35,136 bases of DNA from Candidatus Poribacteria bacterium. GTDB taxonomy: Bacteria; Poribacteria; WGA-4E; WGA-3G. The notes under the pieces were generated by a model, which had not been told where the DNA came from, did not search any database, and saw only the letters and a list, made by a program, of their open reading frames with translations. A program made the position numbers and the translations under genes. Location: the NCBI GenBank assembly GCA_022827225.1, contig JAJDTJ010000119.1, positions 1 through 35,136 of the forward strand, written 5' to 3'. Numbering within the stretch: position 1 is the first letter of the stretch; every line of letters starts with the position of its first letter. Of the stretch, positions 8,910 through 17,569 are shown piece after piece.

Positions 8910-10319
8910 TTACTCCGAAGGTCTCCTCCATTGTCCCTCAGTGATTTGGTCGATCAGAATGCGGGCTTTTTGACTCAATCGAACCTGTTTTTCGATCTCA
9001 ACAGGCTCCCACTCTGCCAACAGCTGCGCCTCAAGTTCTCGGCAAATCGTTTGATACGCCTCGTCATTGGCGAGATTTTGAAATTCATCGGGATCGTTAG
9101 CAACATCGTAAAGTTCCGGTGGATCACCGAGGCTATAGTTAAATTTGTAGCGTCCCTTTCGCACCATGGCCATCGGTCGCTTGACACCATGCGCGAGGTA
9201 TTCGGAGAATGCGAAATCTTTCCAATCGCTTGCGTTGCCGTGCATCAAAGGCAACAGACTGTCTCCATCCAGCCGACTTAAAGGGTGTGCGCCCGCGATA
9301 TCAATGAGTGTTGCTGTCAGATCTACGAGTGAAACCACCTCATCAATGCGCTTGCCTGCGGATAGCCGGTCAGGAAACATAACCTGTAGCGGAACACGCG
9401 CGGATGCCTCATAGAAGTTTGATTTCCGCCACATGCCGTGCTCGCCGTTCATCTCACCGTGGTCGCTGGTATAGATAACGATAGTATTCTCCGCCTGTCC
9501 GGTCTCCTCAAGCATCTGAAGCAAGTTACCAATCTTCTCGTCAAGGTAGGTAATCAATCCATAATAGCCGGCTCTCCCGCGACGGACGAGCTCTTCGGGG
9601 AAGTCAACACACCCGAACATGCGTCGCATCCGTTGATAGACAGGGTGCTGGTTTTCGAGGTGTCCCTCCGGTATGTTGGGGAGATCAATCGCATCAAGCG
9701 GGTAGAGGTCCCAAAATCGTTGCGGTACGATGAGCGGGAAATGCGGTGCGATAAACGAGACGTTGAGTGCCCACGGTTGTTCGTGGCGTGCCGGGTCGCG
9801 GAGATACGCCAAAGCCTCTGCCTCCGCGAGGTCATCGACTTCAATCTCCACAGTTGTTCCGGGACCTGCCTGTGCAAGCCCTTGCCACGGGCGTTTTGCT
9901 GGTGGCGTGCCGTTATCCCAATCGGTAAGTCCGTGCTGTCGTTCTGCGTGGAGATCGCGGGCGAGTTGGGCACGAAATCCGTGGAGCTGATCCATGCCGC
10001 CGAAATGCTGTTTACCAGAGAGCACCACATCGTAGCCTGCGGAGCGCAGACTGTGTGCCCATGTGACTGCATCTGGACGTAGGGGTGCAGCGTTGTCCCA
10101 CGCGCCGATTTTGTGGATATACCGACCTGTCATAAACGACATCCGAGATGGCATACAGAGCGGTGAATTGCAGTAAGCATTGTTAAAAGTGACACCTTCT
10201 TCCGCGAGCCTGTCCATGTAAGGTGTCTGGACGAGCGGATGTCCGTAAGTGCCACTGTACATCGGTGCGTGCTCGTCTGACATGATGATGAGGAGATTGG
10301 GATGTTGCTTTGAAGGCAT
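8910..10319 (-). CDS. Sulfatase (type I, cysteine-type)
   Basis: The 469-residue product is a type I sulfatase that hydrolyses sulfate esters. The signature C-M-P-S-R-M-S-F-M-T-G is at residues 55-65; Cys55 would be converted to formylglycine by an FGE-type or other maturase not present in this window. The N-terminal metal motif is LIIMSDEH (residues 10-17) and the second metal site is YTSDHGEMNGEHG. I chose the ATG at 10319 because GGAGA lies 7-11 bases upstream and the family begins there; the frame is open 21 codons further. No signal peptide is seen, so a cytoplasmic location is likely unless the start is wrong. Sulfated glycans or choline sulfate are possible substrates. Confidence 0.92.
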   Translation of the reverse strand: MPSKQHPNLLIIMSDEHAPMYSGTYGHPLVQTPYMDRLAEEGVTFNNAYCNSPLCMPSRMSFMTGRYIHKIGAWDNAAPLRPDAVTWAHSLRSAGYDVVLSGKQHFGGMDQLHGFRAQLARDLHAERQHGLTDWDNGTPPAKRPWQGLAQAGPGTTVEIEVDDLAEAEALAYLRDPARHEQPWALNVSFIAPHFPLIVPQRFWDLYPLDAIDLPNIPEGHLENQHPVYQRMRRMFGCVDFPEELVRRGRAGYYGLITYLDEKIGNLLQMLEETGQAENTIVIYTSDHGEMNGEHGMWRKSNFYEASARVPLQVMFPDRLSAGKRIDEVVSLVDLTATLIDIAGAHPLSRLDGDSLLPLMHGNASDWKDFAFSEYLAHGVKRPMAMVRKGRYKFNYSLGDPPELYDVANDPDEFQNLANDEAYQTICRELEAQLLAEWEPVEIEKQVRLSQKARILIDQITEGQWRRPSE

Positions 10320-10390
10320 GGTGTCTCTCCATGGACTCAATCCAGGGTTAATCAACTTTGAGATTAACAAGCAATTGTTCAAGGACTGTT

Positions 10391-10405
10391 CCGTCTTGAA
10401 GACGG
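10391..10405. terminator. Short hairpin after the TPR gene
   Basis: CCGTC (10391-10395) pairs with GACGG (10401-10405) around TTGAA, starting only seven bases past the stop of the minus-strand TPR gene. No clear U-tract follows on the minus strand, so a terminator role is uncertain. Confidence 0.3.
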
Positions 10406-10411
10406 GATAGA

Positions 10412-12058
10412 TTAGATATATTGTATAGCGTTTGGATTTGACCTTGCTTGCTGCGCCCGCTTTTTTGCTATTATTTCAAATGAGCGACGATTAATCTCGC
10501 TTGAAGGTCGAAATAGACTTTTCTCCATGGGTTGGATTCGAGTCTTTTCTTCCTGCTGCATTAACATAGCAGAGATGTCATCAGGTAATTTAACACCGAT
10601 CTGCTTCTCAAAATCTGGTATGCTTTGATAGTCGTTATGAAATAGAATAACAATGTCTACATCCATGTCTTTAGCACCTGTTAAATCCGCTTTTGCTTTT
10701 TCCCACTCTTGTTCGTGTAACCACACCTTAGCGCGACCATAATAAGCCTTTGCATAACGCGGGTTGAGTTGTATTGTTGTATTAAAATCTGCAAGAGCCA
10801 TATCAAAGCCGCCTATATTAGCATAAACACTACCACGATTATAATACGATATCTCCAACAAGGGATTGAGCTGTATCGCCATGGTATAATCCGAGATGGC
10901 TAAATCAGAATCGCCTTTTTCCTGGTAAATGTTGCCACGACTGACATAGGCAGGAATATGGTCAGGTTGGAATCGAAGGACTACGGTATAGTCCGTGACA
11001 GCTCTACCAAAATCACCTTTTCCGCTATAAGCAATAGCACGATTAAAATAGCATTCGATACTATGACGCGGATTTAGTTCTATCACCTTCGTATAGTCCG
11101 CGATGGCATTGTCAAATTCGCCTTTACTGCTATAAGCGTTGCCTCGCTCATAATATGCGTTGAGATAATTGGGTTGCAAATTGATCGCTTTCGTATAGTT
11201 TTCAATAGCCGAGTCGAAATCGTTTCTGTTGCTGAAAGCCATACCGAGAATGAGATATGCCTCTGCTGCATTTGCATTACGCTCTATTGCCCTTTCACAG
11301 TCTGCAATAGCAGAATTAAAGTCGCCTTTAAGACCATAAGCAATCGCGCGGGGGATATACGGACCAACCGTATTAGGATTAAACTCTATCACTTTTTGAT
11401 AGTCTGCAATAGCAGCGTCATAGTCTTGTTTAAGTACATATGTGTCCCCTCGAATTACATAGACTTCAGTATAATTCGGTTTCAGTTCTAATGCTTTTGT
11501 ATAGTCTGCAATAGCACTATCAATTTCACCTTTATTGTTATAAGCGTTCCCGCGAGCGGCATAAGCGTTAGCATCGGGCTTGAGTCGTATTGCCTTGCTA
11601 TAGTCCATAATGGCGAAGTTAATCTCACCTTTGCTGCTGTAAGCATTACCGCGAACTAAGTAGGCATCAGCAGCATCAGGATTCAGCTGTATTGCCTTAT
11701 CACAATCTTCAATAGCACGATCAAACTCATCTTTGATAACATAAGAATTTCCACGATGATAATACGCTTCGGCGTAGTCCGGTTCATACTGGATTGCCTT
11801 GGTGAAATCCTCAATCGCCTTGTCAATGTCATCTTTAGCACCATACGCCATACCGCGACCGTGATAAGCCCTGGCGGGCTGGCGGGTCCAGAAAATCGCG
11901 TCGGTATAATCCTTAATAGCGAGATCAAACTTGCCCATCTTACGGTAAATATCACCGCGATAGATGTACGGTAAGGCAAAGTTTGGGCGCATTTCAACGG
12001 CTCTACTATAGTGCTTGACAGCTTCTTCATAATGCGCCATCTGCGTTGGAGTCACCAT
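10412..12058 (-). CDS. Tetratricopeptide-repeat protein partnered with FRG-domain gene
   Basis: The 548-residue protein is almost entirely TPR: I count about 13 full 34-residue units plus a partial leading one, each recognisable by YxxRGNAY...DxAIxDYxKAIxLxP. Residues after about 460 are not TPR and contain DVDIVILFHNDYQSIPDFEKQIGVKLPDDI, then a basic C-terminus. No signal peptide or membrane helix is visible, so it is probably a cytoplasmic protein-protein interaction scaffold. The ATG at 12058 has GGGAG eight bases upstream; it overlaps the end of the FRG gene by 32 bases, which indicates co-translation. The repeats are also visible at DNA level, so copy number may vary between strains. Confidence 0.85.
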   Translation of the reverse strand: MVTPTQMAHYEEAVKHYSRAVEMRPNFALPYIYRGDIYRKMGKFDLAIKDYTDAIFWTRQPARAYHGRGMAYGAKDDIDKAIEDFTKAIQYEPDYAEAYYHRGNSYVIKDEFDRAIEDCDKAIQLNPDAADAYLVRGNAYSSKGEINFAIMDYSKAIRLKPDANAYAARGNAYNNKGEIDSAIADYTKALELKPNYTEVYVIRGDTYVLKQDYDAAIADYQKVIEFNPNTVGPYIPRAIAYGLKGDFNSAIADCERAIERNANAAEAYLILGMAFSNRNDFDSAIENYTKAINLQPNYLNAYYERGNAYSSKGEFDNAIADYTKVIELNPRHSIECYFNRAIAYSGKGDFGRAVTDYTVVLRFQPDHIPAYVSRGNIYQEKGDSDLAISDYTMAIQLNPLLEISYYNRGSVYANIGGFDMALADFNTTIQLNPRYAKAYYGRAKVWLHEQEWEKAKADLTGAKDMDVDIVILFHNDYQSIPDFEKQIGVKLPDDISAMLMQQEEKTRIQPMEKSLFRPSSEINRRSFEIIAKKRAQQARSNPNAIQYI

Positions 12059-12764
12059 TTTCTACACTCCCTTTTTGTTCATGGATTAGACCTTTGTAAA
12101 TCGCCATGTAGACTTCCATGTGGATGGTTTGATCTTTGATAAAGCCATGAATATCGTTGTAAATAGTTTCAACAGATATACCGTGGGAATTTCGCAGGTG
12201 TATTAATATAGGTTGCTTCAGAGCAGCTGGAATATTGATAACATCGTCCTCATTAGGTTGAATAAAACCGTCGGGATGCCGAACAAATACGCTCTTCTGG
12301 GCAATAACACGATTTATCGGTTCATAAGATTCTTGAATGTATGGATTTATCTGTTCCTTTTTTTGTAATACAAGTCTGCCATCTTTACCACGCGAACCAT
12401 CACAAGCCATGAAGAGCGCAATAAGATAATCTGTTGTGAAATCAATAAGGTTTGTTTTCCCACCGCAGTGTTGAATTTCAGATAAGCGTTCAAGTTCGCT
12501 AATCGGTTTACGTGAAAACTTATTAGCTGAGGTCAACATTACTTCTTGGAATGCCTCTATATCAAAGTACTCTGCTGAGACATCAAAATCGTCATCCTTC
12601 AAAAACTCGCGATAGAAGTTTGAAGAAACTTTACCAAAATAAGGCTCTTCCTCATAGCGTTCAGGTTCGCCACGGTAGAGATACTCCCCAGTGTCCGCTT
12701 TTTCTTTTATTTTTCGGAGTATGTCGTCAACTGTGTTTGATTCGTTTTGGTTTTCTTTATCCAT
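12027..12764 (-). CDS. FRG domain-containing protein
   Basis: The 245-residue protein carries the FRG domain: YRGE at residues 30-33 gives the (F/Y)RG motif, followed by the characteristic QHCGGKTNLIDFT (98-110) and LIALFMACDG. The biochemical role of this domain is not established as far as I know; it recurs in accessory and possibly defence-related loci. The ATG at 12764 follows AAGGAAAA. It is the first gene of a two-gene operon with the TPR protein, driven by the extended -10 promoter at 12798-12826. No export signal is visible. The C-terminal region (about 130-245) is helical and unassigned. Confidence 0.85.
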   Translation of the reverse strand: MDKENQNESNTVDDILRKIKEKADTGEYLYRGEPERYEEEPYFGKVSSNFYREFLKDDDFDVSAEYFDIEAFQEVMLTSANKFSRKPISELERLSEIQHCGGKTNLIDFTTDYLIALFMACDGSRGKDGRLVLQKKEQINPYIQESYEPINRVIAQKSVFVRHPDGFIQPNEDDVINIPAALKQPILIHLRNSHGISVETIYNDIHGFIKDQTIHMEVYMAIYKGLIHEQKGSVENGDSNADGAL

Positions 12765-12797
12765 CCATTTTCCTTTGCAATCGCAATGCTGTTTAAA

Positions 12798-12826
12798 AGA
12801 ATAACACGTTTCGCAAGGCGTGTCAA
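12798..12826 (-). promoter_or_regulatory. Promoter of the FRG/TPR operon
   Basis: On the minus strand TTGACA (12826-12821) and TATTCT (12803-12798) are separated by 17 bases, with TGT before the -10 box. The predicted start is about 28 bases upstream of the FRG start codon. Confidence 0.65.
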
Positions 12827-12883
12827 CCGAATTTAATCAAGTCATGCTCAGTTGCGATAAGGAAATCGCGCCTACAAAATCCC

Positions 12884-12912
12884 TTGAATTATTCTCTGCA
12901 AAGTGCTATGCT
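12884..12912 (+). promoter_or_regulatory. Promoter of the second sulfatase gene
   Basis: TTGAAT (12884-12889), a 17-base spacer and TATGCT (12907-12912), preceded by TGC, form an extended -10 promoter. The start site would lie near 12919, about 30 bases before the sulfatase ATG. It is divergent from the FRG/TPR promoter 60 bases away. Confidence 0.6.
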
Positions 12913-12947
12913 GATTCTACCAACAAATACAACACAAAGGAAACATT

Positions 12948-14459
12948 ATGGCAGAAACCAGACCGAACATCTTACTCATCACCAGCGACCAGCAGCATTG
13001 GAACACCTTAGGGTGCCTCAACCCCGAAATTCAGACACCGCACTTAGATGCATTGGCACAGCAAGGGACACTCTTTAACAGAGCCTATTGCCCGAACCCT
13101 ACCTGTACACCGACACGCGCATCTATTATTACGGGGAAATATCCGAGCCAGCACGGTGCCTGGTCCCTCGGCACAAAACTCTCTGAAGATGAACACACCG
13201 TCGGTGAAGATTTCACGGATGCAGGCTATCGGACGGCACTTGTTGGAAAAGCACATTTCCAACCGCTCCACGGCACTGAGGAATTTCCGTCTCTGGAATC
13301 CTACCCGATCCTTCAAGATTTGGATTTCTGGCGGAGTTTCAATGAACCGTTCTACGGATTTGAACATGTCGAGTTGGCACGTAACCACGCCGACGAAGCA
13401 CACGTCGGACAGCACTATGCCATCTGGATGGAAGAGAACGGATGCACCAACTGGCGGGATTACTTTGCCCCACCGACAGGGAACGCACGGGGTCAACGTC
13501 GAAAGTGGCCCATCCCAGAGGAATACCACTACGACACATGGATTGCGGAACGCACGAACGCACTCATGGAAGCCTATCAGCAGAACGACGAGAACTTCTT
13601 CCTCTGGGCAAGTTTCTTTGATCCGCACCCGAAATACCTCGTCCCAGAACCGTGGGATACGATGTACGATCCTGCAGAATTGACGATACCATCCGTGACG
13701 GAAGGCGAACACGACAACAACCCACCACACTTCCAGCTAACGCAGCAGCGAAAGCCAGATTTCTCTGCTTGGCGTGAAAGTGGGAAAGGTGTCCACGGTT
13801 TCAGTTCACATTTGCGGGATCGGGAGGAACTCGCTAAAGATATTGCCGTCTACTACGGTATGGTGACCCTGATGGATAAGTACATCGGAAGAATCTTGGC
13901 GAAACTCGATGAACTCGGACTGGCAGATAACACCTTAGTTGTATTCACATCCGATCATGGACACTTCTACGGACAACACGGTCTCATTGCGAAAGGCGCG
14001 TTCCACTATGAGGACGTGATTCGGGTTCCGTTTATCGTTCGATATCCGGGTGTTGTGCCTGCCGGGCAGCAGTCAGAAGCGTTGCAGACGCTGGTAGATT
14101 TAGCACCCACGTTCTTGAGTGCCACCGACATTGATATTCCGCGCCCGATGACAGGTGTAGATCAGATGCCGGTCTGGTCGGGACAAGCAGAACAGGCACG
14201 CGATCATATCATCGTCGAAAACCGTCACGAACCGACAACGGTGCACGTCAAAACCTACGTCGACGATCGTTATAAACTGACGGTTTATTACAACCGAGAC
14301 TATGGGGAGTTGTTCGATCTGAAAGCGGATCCTGGAGAGATCAATAATCTGTGGGATTCCGCTGAGCATGCGGAACTGAAGGCAGAGATGGTTATGAAAC
14401 TGCTGTTCGCAGAGATGGGAAAAGAGCCGTTGTGGATGCCGCGGACTTCGGGAGCATAA
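12948..14459 (+). CDS. Sulfatase (type I, cysteine-type)
   Basis: The 503-residue product is a second type I sulfatase. The modification motif C-T-P-T-R-A-S-I-I-T-G begins at Cys53, and metal-site motifs are ILLITSDQQ (residues 8-16) and VVFTSDHGHFYGQHG in the C-terminal half. The ATG at 12948 follows AAGGAAA. It differs clearly from the sulfatase at 8910-10319, so the two are paralogues of different subfamilies rather than a recent duplication. No signal peptide is apparent. It has its own promoter at 12884-12912. The likely role is desulfation of host or algal sulfated glycans or small sulfate esters; the exact substrate is unknown. Confidence 0.93.
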   Translation: MAETRPNILLITSDQQHWNTLGCLNPEIQTPHLDALAQQGTLFNRAYCPNPTCTPTRASIITGKYPSQHGAWSLGTKLSEDEHTVGEDFTDAGYRTALVGKAHFQPLHGTEEFPSLESYPILQDLDFWRSFNEPFYGFEHVELARNHADEAHVGQHYAIWMEENGCTNWRDYFAPPTGNARGQRRKWPIPEEYHYDTWIAERTNALMEAYQQNDENFFLWASFFDPHPKYLVPEPWDTMYDPAELTIPSVTEGEHDNNPPHFQLTQQRKPDFSAWRESGKGVHGFSSHLRDREELAKDIAVYYGMVTLMDKYIGRILAKLDELGLADNTLVVFTSDHGHFYGQHGLIAKGAFHYEDVIRVPFIVRYPGVVPAGQQSEALQTLVDLAPTFLSATDIDIPRPMTGVDQMPVWSGQAEQARDHIIVENRHEPTTVHVKTYVDDRYKLTVYYNRDYGELFDLKADPGEINNLWDSAEHAELKAEMVMKLLFAEMGKEPLWMPRTSGA

Positions 14460-14498
14460 GTCTCTTAAAGAGACGTTCCACCACCATTACAGAACAAA

Positions 14499-14619
14499 AT
14501 AGGACTTACGCAAATTAAGGAAATATTGGACGCTTAGACGCAAAAAGTGGAAACTTCCACCCTTTAAACCCCTAAATCCCCTTATCAGGGGACTTTAAGA
14601 GGTAGTACGTAAGTCCTAT
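14499..14619. mobile_element. MITE-like element with 12-bp perfect terminal inverted repeats
   Basis: ATAGGACTTACG (14499-14510) is exactly the inverse complement of CGTAAGTCCTAT (14608-14619), bounding a 121-base non-coding element. Inside are two further hairpins, GTGGAA/TTCCAC near 14548-14561 and CCCCT/AGGGG near 14577-14590. No obvious target-site duplication is seen. A single copy of the same end (AGGACTTACGCAATTT) occurs at 19237. The element fills most of the gap between the sulfatase gene and the XRE gene. Confidence 0.75.
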
Positions 14620-14648
14620 GCAATTTATAAATTTAATAGGAGACCTCC

Positions 14649-15065
14649 GTGGAAAACAGTGCACAACGGAACATGCAAGATACCCAGCCAGACATTAATC
14701 CATATTTCTTGCGCTATTTGCGCGAAAAAATGGCACAAGTCACACAAGAAGAGCTTGCCAGTGAAATGAATGTTGATGCTGAAACAGTAAAACATTGGGA
14801 AACCGGTCGGAGACAACCGAGTCAAAAACACCTGCTTGCATTGGAAAGATATTTCGGTATTAAAACCGGTTCCCTCGCTTTGGAGATGCAACAAATCTTG
14901 GTTCAAGACTTCAATGCTGCGTACTTTGGCGATACAGAGGCGCGCGAGCGGCTCGAATGGGTAGATAAAAACCGCAAATTAGGACAGGCACTTCGCATTA
15001 TCCCTGTCCCTTCCACTACACGAACAGTGGAACTCCTCGCTGCGTTGTTAGAAGATATTTCATAG
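14649..15065 (+). CDS. XRE-family helix-turn-helix DNA-binding protein
   Basis: The 138-residue protein has an HTH_XRE domain at about residues 20-72: VTQEELASEMNVDAETVKHWETGRR gives the two helices and the W-E-x-G-R-R end typical of Cro/C1-type regulators. The GTG at 14649 is the chosen start because AGGAGA (14638-14643) lies five bases upstream; an ATG at 14682 is an alternative. The C-terminal 65 residues are unassigned. It lies just beyond the MITE-like element and about 1 kb upstream of the restriction-modification pair on the same strand. It is longer than typical controller (C) proteins, so a link with that pair is only a possibility. Confidence 0.85.
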   Translation: MENSAQRNMQDTQPDINPYFLRYLREKMAQVTQEELASEMNVDAETVKHWETGRRQPSQKHLLALERYFGIKTGSLALEMQQILVQDFNAAYFGDTEARERLEWVDKNRKLGQALRIIPVPSTTRTVELLAALLEDIS

Positions 15066-15399
15066 GCAGTTATTTTTAAAACTCCCTGCCTCAACTCCTC
15101 TCATCAGCTTAGATCGGACTCGTTTTCTCTAAAACGCGTCCGTCGAAACACAGGGGTGGTATTTTCCATCTGGAACCGGTGTGCGGGTTGTTGCTGCCGT
15201 CATCGTATCGCACTATTCACATCAACCACCTCCCTCAATTCCATCCATAAGAGTCACAATTGCTGTCCTGAACGGCTCAATATGTTCTAAATTGTAGATT
15301 TTTCCTTCCAAATACTTCCAATTTACCTCTAAATATTATCAATTTACTGAGATTTATTGCTAATTATAGGTTATATATCATTATTTTTCGGTTAATTTG
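15066..15399. other. Gene-poor AT-rich gap
   Basis: No convincing coding frame is present. The right half (15281-15399) is strongly AT-rich. On the minus strand a 24-codon frame (about 15130-15204) reads MTAATTRTPVPDGKYHPC and stops early; it has no ribosome binding site and may be a gene remnant. The region leads into the promoter at 15400. Confidence 0.4.
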
Positions 15400-15428
15400 T
15401 TGCTATTTACCATTAATAATTGTATAAT
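15400..15428 (+). promoter_or_regulatory. Promoter before the 73-residue ORF
   Basis: TTGCTA (15400-15405), a 17-base spacer and a perfect TATAAT (15423-15428) form a sigma-70-type promoter. Transcription would start near 15435, about 30 bases before the GTG at 15465. Confidence 0.6.
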
Positions 15429-15464
15429 AGTATATCATTTTCGGATAAATTGAGGTCATTCAGT

Positions 15465-15686
15465 GTGTTTTACGACTTTGGACACAAACCATCAAAGAGT
15501 CAGATCTTTGCGCAGAAGGTTTACCAGATAGCCATCAACGATCAGGATTTAACTGGTAAACCGATTTCACTGATGGATCTCGAAAACCTTGCTGACGAGG
15601 CTGTCCGGCAGTTTCCGAAAGAATGTGATGTGCGGTTTCGGGAGTCGGCAATTAAGCATATTAGGGCGTTTCAAAGCGTGTGGTAA
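15465..15686 (+). CDS. Small hypothetical protein, 73 residues
   Basis: The frame is open from a TTG at 15420, but that codon overlaps the TATAAT box, so the GTG at 15465, nine bases after GAGG (15452-15455), is the better start. The product is small, mixed charge, probably helical, beginning MFYDFGHKPSKSQ and ending in AFQSVW. I do not recognise a family. A good promoter directly upstream argues that it is expressed. It is upstream of the methyltransferase gene but separated from it by 373 bases. Confidence 0.5.
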   Translation: MFYDFGHKPSKSQIFAQKVYQIAINDQDLTGKPISLMDLENLADEAVRQFPKECDVRFRESAIKHIRAFQSVW

Positions 15687-16059
15687 GGGGTGATCGCTTT
15701 GAAGGTGTCAAAGACTGTCTACTAAAGAGAAGAAACGTTGCGTTATGGATGATTCAAAAGCTATCATCAGCCCAAATCACCGGATGTGTATTTCCGGTCT
15801 TGGTGTGATTATTGCACCGAAGGCCGTCGGTAGATTGTTTCAGTTGCACGATTACACATGTTGTGTAGATTTGCGGAGGCGTGTGTGTCCTCGACGTGTG
15901 CTTTATCCGATCCTTCGTCCGAATGTAATGCATAGTCCGCGCTACTATCACCTCTTGCAAGCTGCACGCCGGAAAAGGAAATATTATCGTGAAAATCGGA
16001 GCGAGAACGTTCAAAGTTTGTGAATGAGCATATCATATTGCCAAACAAGGAGTCTTGGT
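15687..16059. other. Gap before the restriction-modification genes
   Basis: A 92-codon frame (15745-16023, plus) exists but is rich in Cys/Arg, has no good ribosome binding site and is mirrored by equally long frames on the other strand, so I do not call it a gene. I see no clear promoter, RNA or repeat here, although the promoter of the methyltransferase must lie here or further upstream. Confidence 0.35.
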
Positions 16060-16920
16060 ATGGTACAAATTCGGATGGATTTATTTCAAGAAGTGGCAGA
16101 GACATCTAATCGAAATAAAAAATCAAATAAGAAAACTCTGAATAACTTGACAGGTAAAGAATGGATCAAGTTTTCAAAGTCATGGTTTACACTTAGCCGT
16201 AGCGGATATGATAGAGAAAGAATATCTTTACATCCAGCAACATTTCCGGCTGAATTGGTAGAAGATCACCTTCGTTTTTTTACAAAAGAGGGTGAATCTG
16301 TGCTTGACCCGTTTTTGGGATCAGGTACCACAATGGAAGTTGCAGAGGCGATGGGAAGGTATTCTGCGGGGATTGAACTTAACCTCCAATTTGTAGAATT
16401 TGCTGCGACCCGCACCTCACATCCAATATTTGTTGGGAACGTTCTGGAAGTTATTAAAGATACAGAACGGTTACCACCCGAATCATTTCATTATATTTTC
16501 ACATCCCCACCGTATTGGAATACACTCCATAAAAGTAGAGGTGGGAATAAAGATACGCGCCATAAAAAGAGAGAAGGACGCGGTGAATCTCTTGTATACA
16601 GTGACAGTCCTGATGATATTGGAAATATAGAGGAAGTAGAAGAGTATCTACAGCGGTTAGTTTCTCTATTTAGCGATGCCCATAGGATATTGAAGCCAAA
16701 ACGGTATCTCACAATCATTATACAAAATCTCAATTATGCAGGGGCATTAGTTCCGATTGCGTGGCAACTGGGTCTCTTGTTAGTTGAAACGGGACTTTGG
16801 AAGATGAAAGGAGAAAGAATTTGGTGTAAGGAACAAGGGAAATTAGGCATTTATGGGTATCCAACAACTTATGCAACTAATAATTTCCATCACTACTGTT
16901 TAACTTTTCAGAGGATGTAA
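16060..16920 (+). CDS. Site-specific DNA methyltransferase (N4-cytosine or N6-adenine type)
   Basis: The 286-residue protein shows the two amino-methyltransferase motifs: the AdoMet site DPFLGSGTT (83-91) and the catalytic motif TSPPYW (148-153). SPPY suggests N4-cytosine or N6-adenine methylation. The order is AdoMet motif first, then catalytic motif, opposite to the common beta-class arrangement, so it resembles alpha/gamma-type or permuted enzymes. The start is ATG 16060, seven bases after AAGGAG (16047-16052); the frame is open from 16024 without a better site. Only four bases separate it from the probable endonuclease downstream. It is more AT-rich than neighbouring genes, consistent with horizontal transfer. 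Recognition sequence unknown. Confidence 0.9.
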   Translation: MVQIRMDLFQEVAETSNRNKKSNKKTLNNLTGKEWIKFSKSWFTLSRSGYDRERISLHPATFPAELVEDHLRFFTKEGESVLDPFLGSGTTMEVAEAMGRYSAGIELNLQFVEFAATRTSHPIFVGNVLEVIKDTERLPPESFHYIFTSPPYWNTLHKSRGGNKDTRHKKREGRGESLVYSDSPDDIGNIEEVEEYLQRLVSLFSDAHRILKPKRYLTIIIQNLNYAGALVPIAWQLGLLLVETGLWKMKGERIWCKEQGKLGIYGYPTTYATNNFHHYCLTFQRM

Positions 16921-16924
16921 TTCT

Positions 16925-17551
16925 ATGTGGTTTGAGATAACAGACGAAGATTTTGATATAGCATTGGCCTTCGCTCGTGAGACTGTACATAGCACATATA
17001 ACCGTATGGGATATGATAATACACACGGAAACCTTGACAGAAGACAGTTTCACATTTATGTTGGCAAAGTAGCTGAGCGAGTCGTTTTTAGGTACCTCCA
17101 AGAAGTCTTAGGATTATCGGTAATTCAAGACACGAATACAGGAGGTCCCGATAAATTTGATTTCAGAATTGAGTACTTAGATAAGCATATTTTAGGAGAT
17201 GTAAAGTCTTTCCATGTATATCGTACATGGAAATCCCAAATACGAAGGGAATCACAGATAGAACAGAACGCTTGGGCGCTTGTGCCTATAGATCAATATC
17301 ATGGACAACCAAAGGATTTGTATATCTTTACGGTAATTTTGGGGAATAAAGTTGGTAGGACACTTGACTTAGTATCAGATAGGGCAGGAATTTGTTTTAT
17401 GAGATGGGCAACCCATAGAGATATAGGGTATTGGGAGTTTGTCCGTCAAGGCACTCCAGTGTTTCCTTACAATAGAACACGAACCGATAACTATGGTCAG
17501 AAAATATCCGTATGTAGATCTATCGGGACGTTCCATACCCAGAACTTTTAA
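16925..17551 (+). CDS. Probable Type II restriction endonuclease (PD-(D/E)XK fold)
   Basis: I do not recognise the family by overall sequence. The 208-residue protein contains a plausible PD-(D/E)XK catalytic arrangement: E51 in GKVAERVVF, then PDKFDFRI with D79, a hydrophobic strand, and GDVKSF with D92 and K94. Length fits a small Type II endonuclease. The gene follows the methyltransferase stop by four bases with an AGAGG-type site inside the methyltransferase end, so the two are translationally linked as in many restriction-modification systems. AT content matches the methyltransferase rather than the flanks. The role as cognate nuclease is inferred from motif and position. Confidence 0.65.
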   Translation: MWFEITDEDFDIALAFARETVHSTYNRMGYDNTHGNLDRRQFHIYVGKVAERVVFRYLQEVLGLSVIQDTNTGGPDKFDFRIEYLDKHILGDVKSFHVYRTWKSQIRRESQIEQNAWALVPIDQYHGQPKDLYIFTVILGNKVGRTLDLVSDRAGICFMRWATHRDIGYWEFVRQGTPVFPYNRTRTDNYGQKISVCRSIGTFHTQNF

Positions 17552-17569
17552 TAGAAGATACATCAGTTG

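Noticed and set aside
10412..12058. Regularly spaced repeats resembling a tandem DNA repeat or CRISPR
   Set aside because: The about 102-base periodicity is explained by 34-residue TPR units; units are divergent and coding.
15745..16023. 92-codon plus-strand frame ending just before the methyltransferase frame
   Set aside because: No good ribosome binding site, odd Cys/Arg-rich composition and overlapping open frames on the other strand; looks non-coding.
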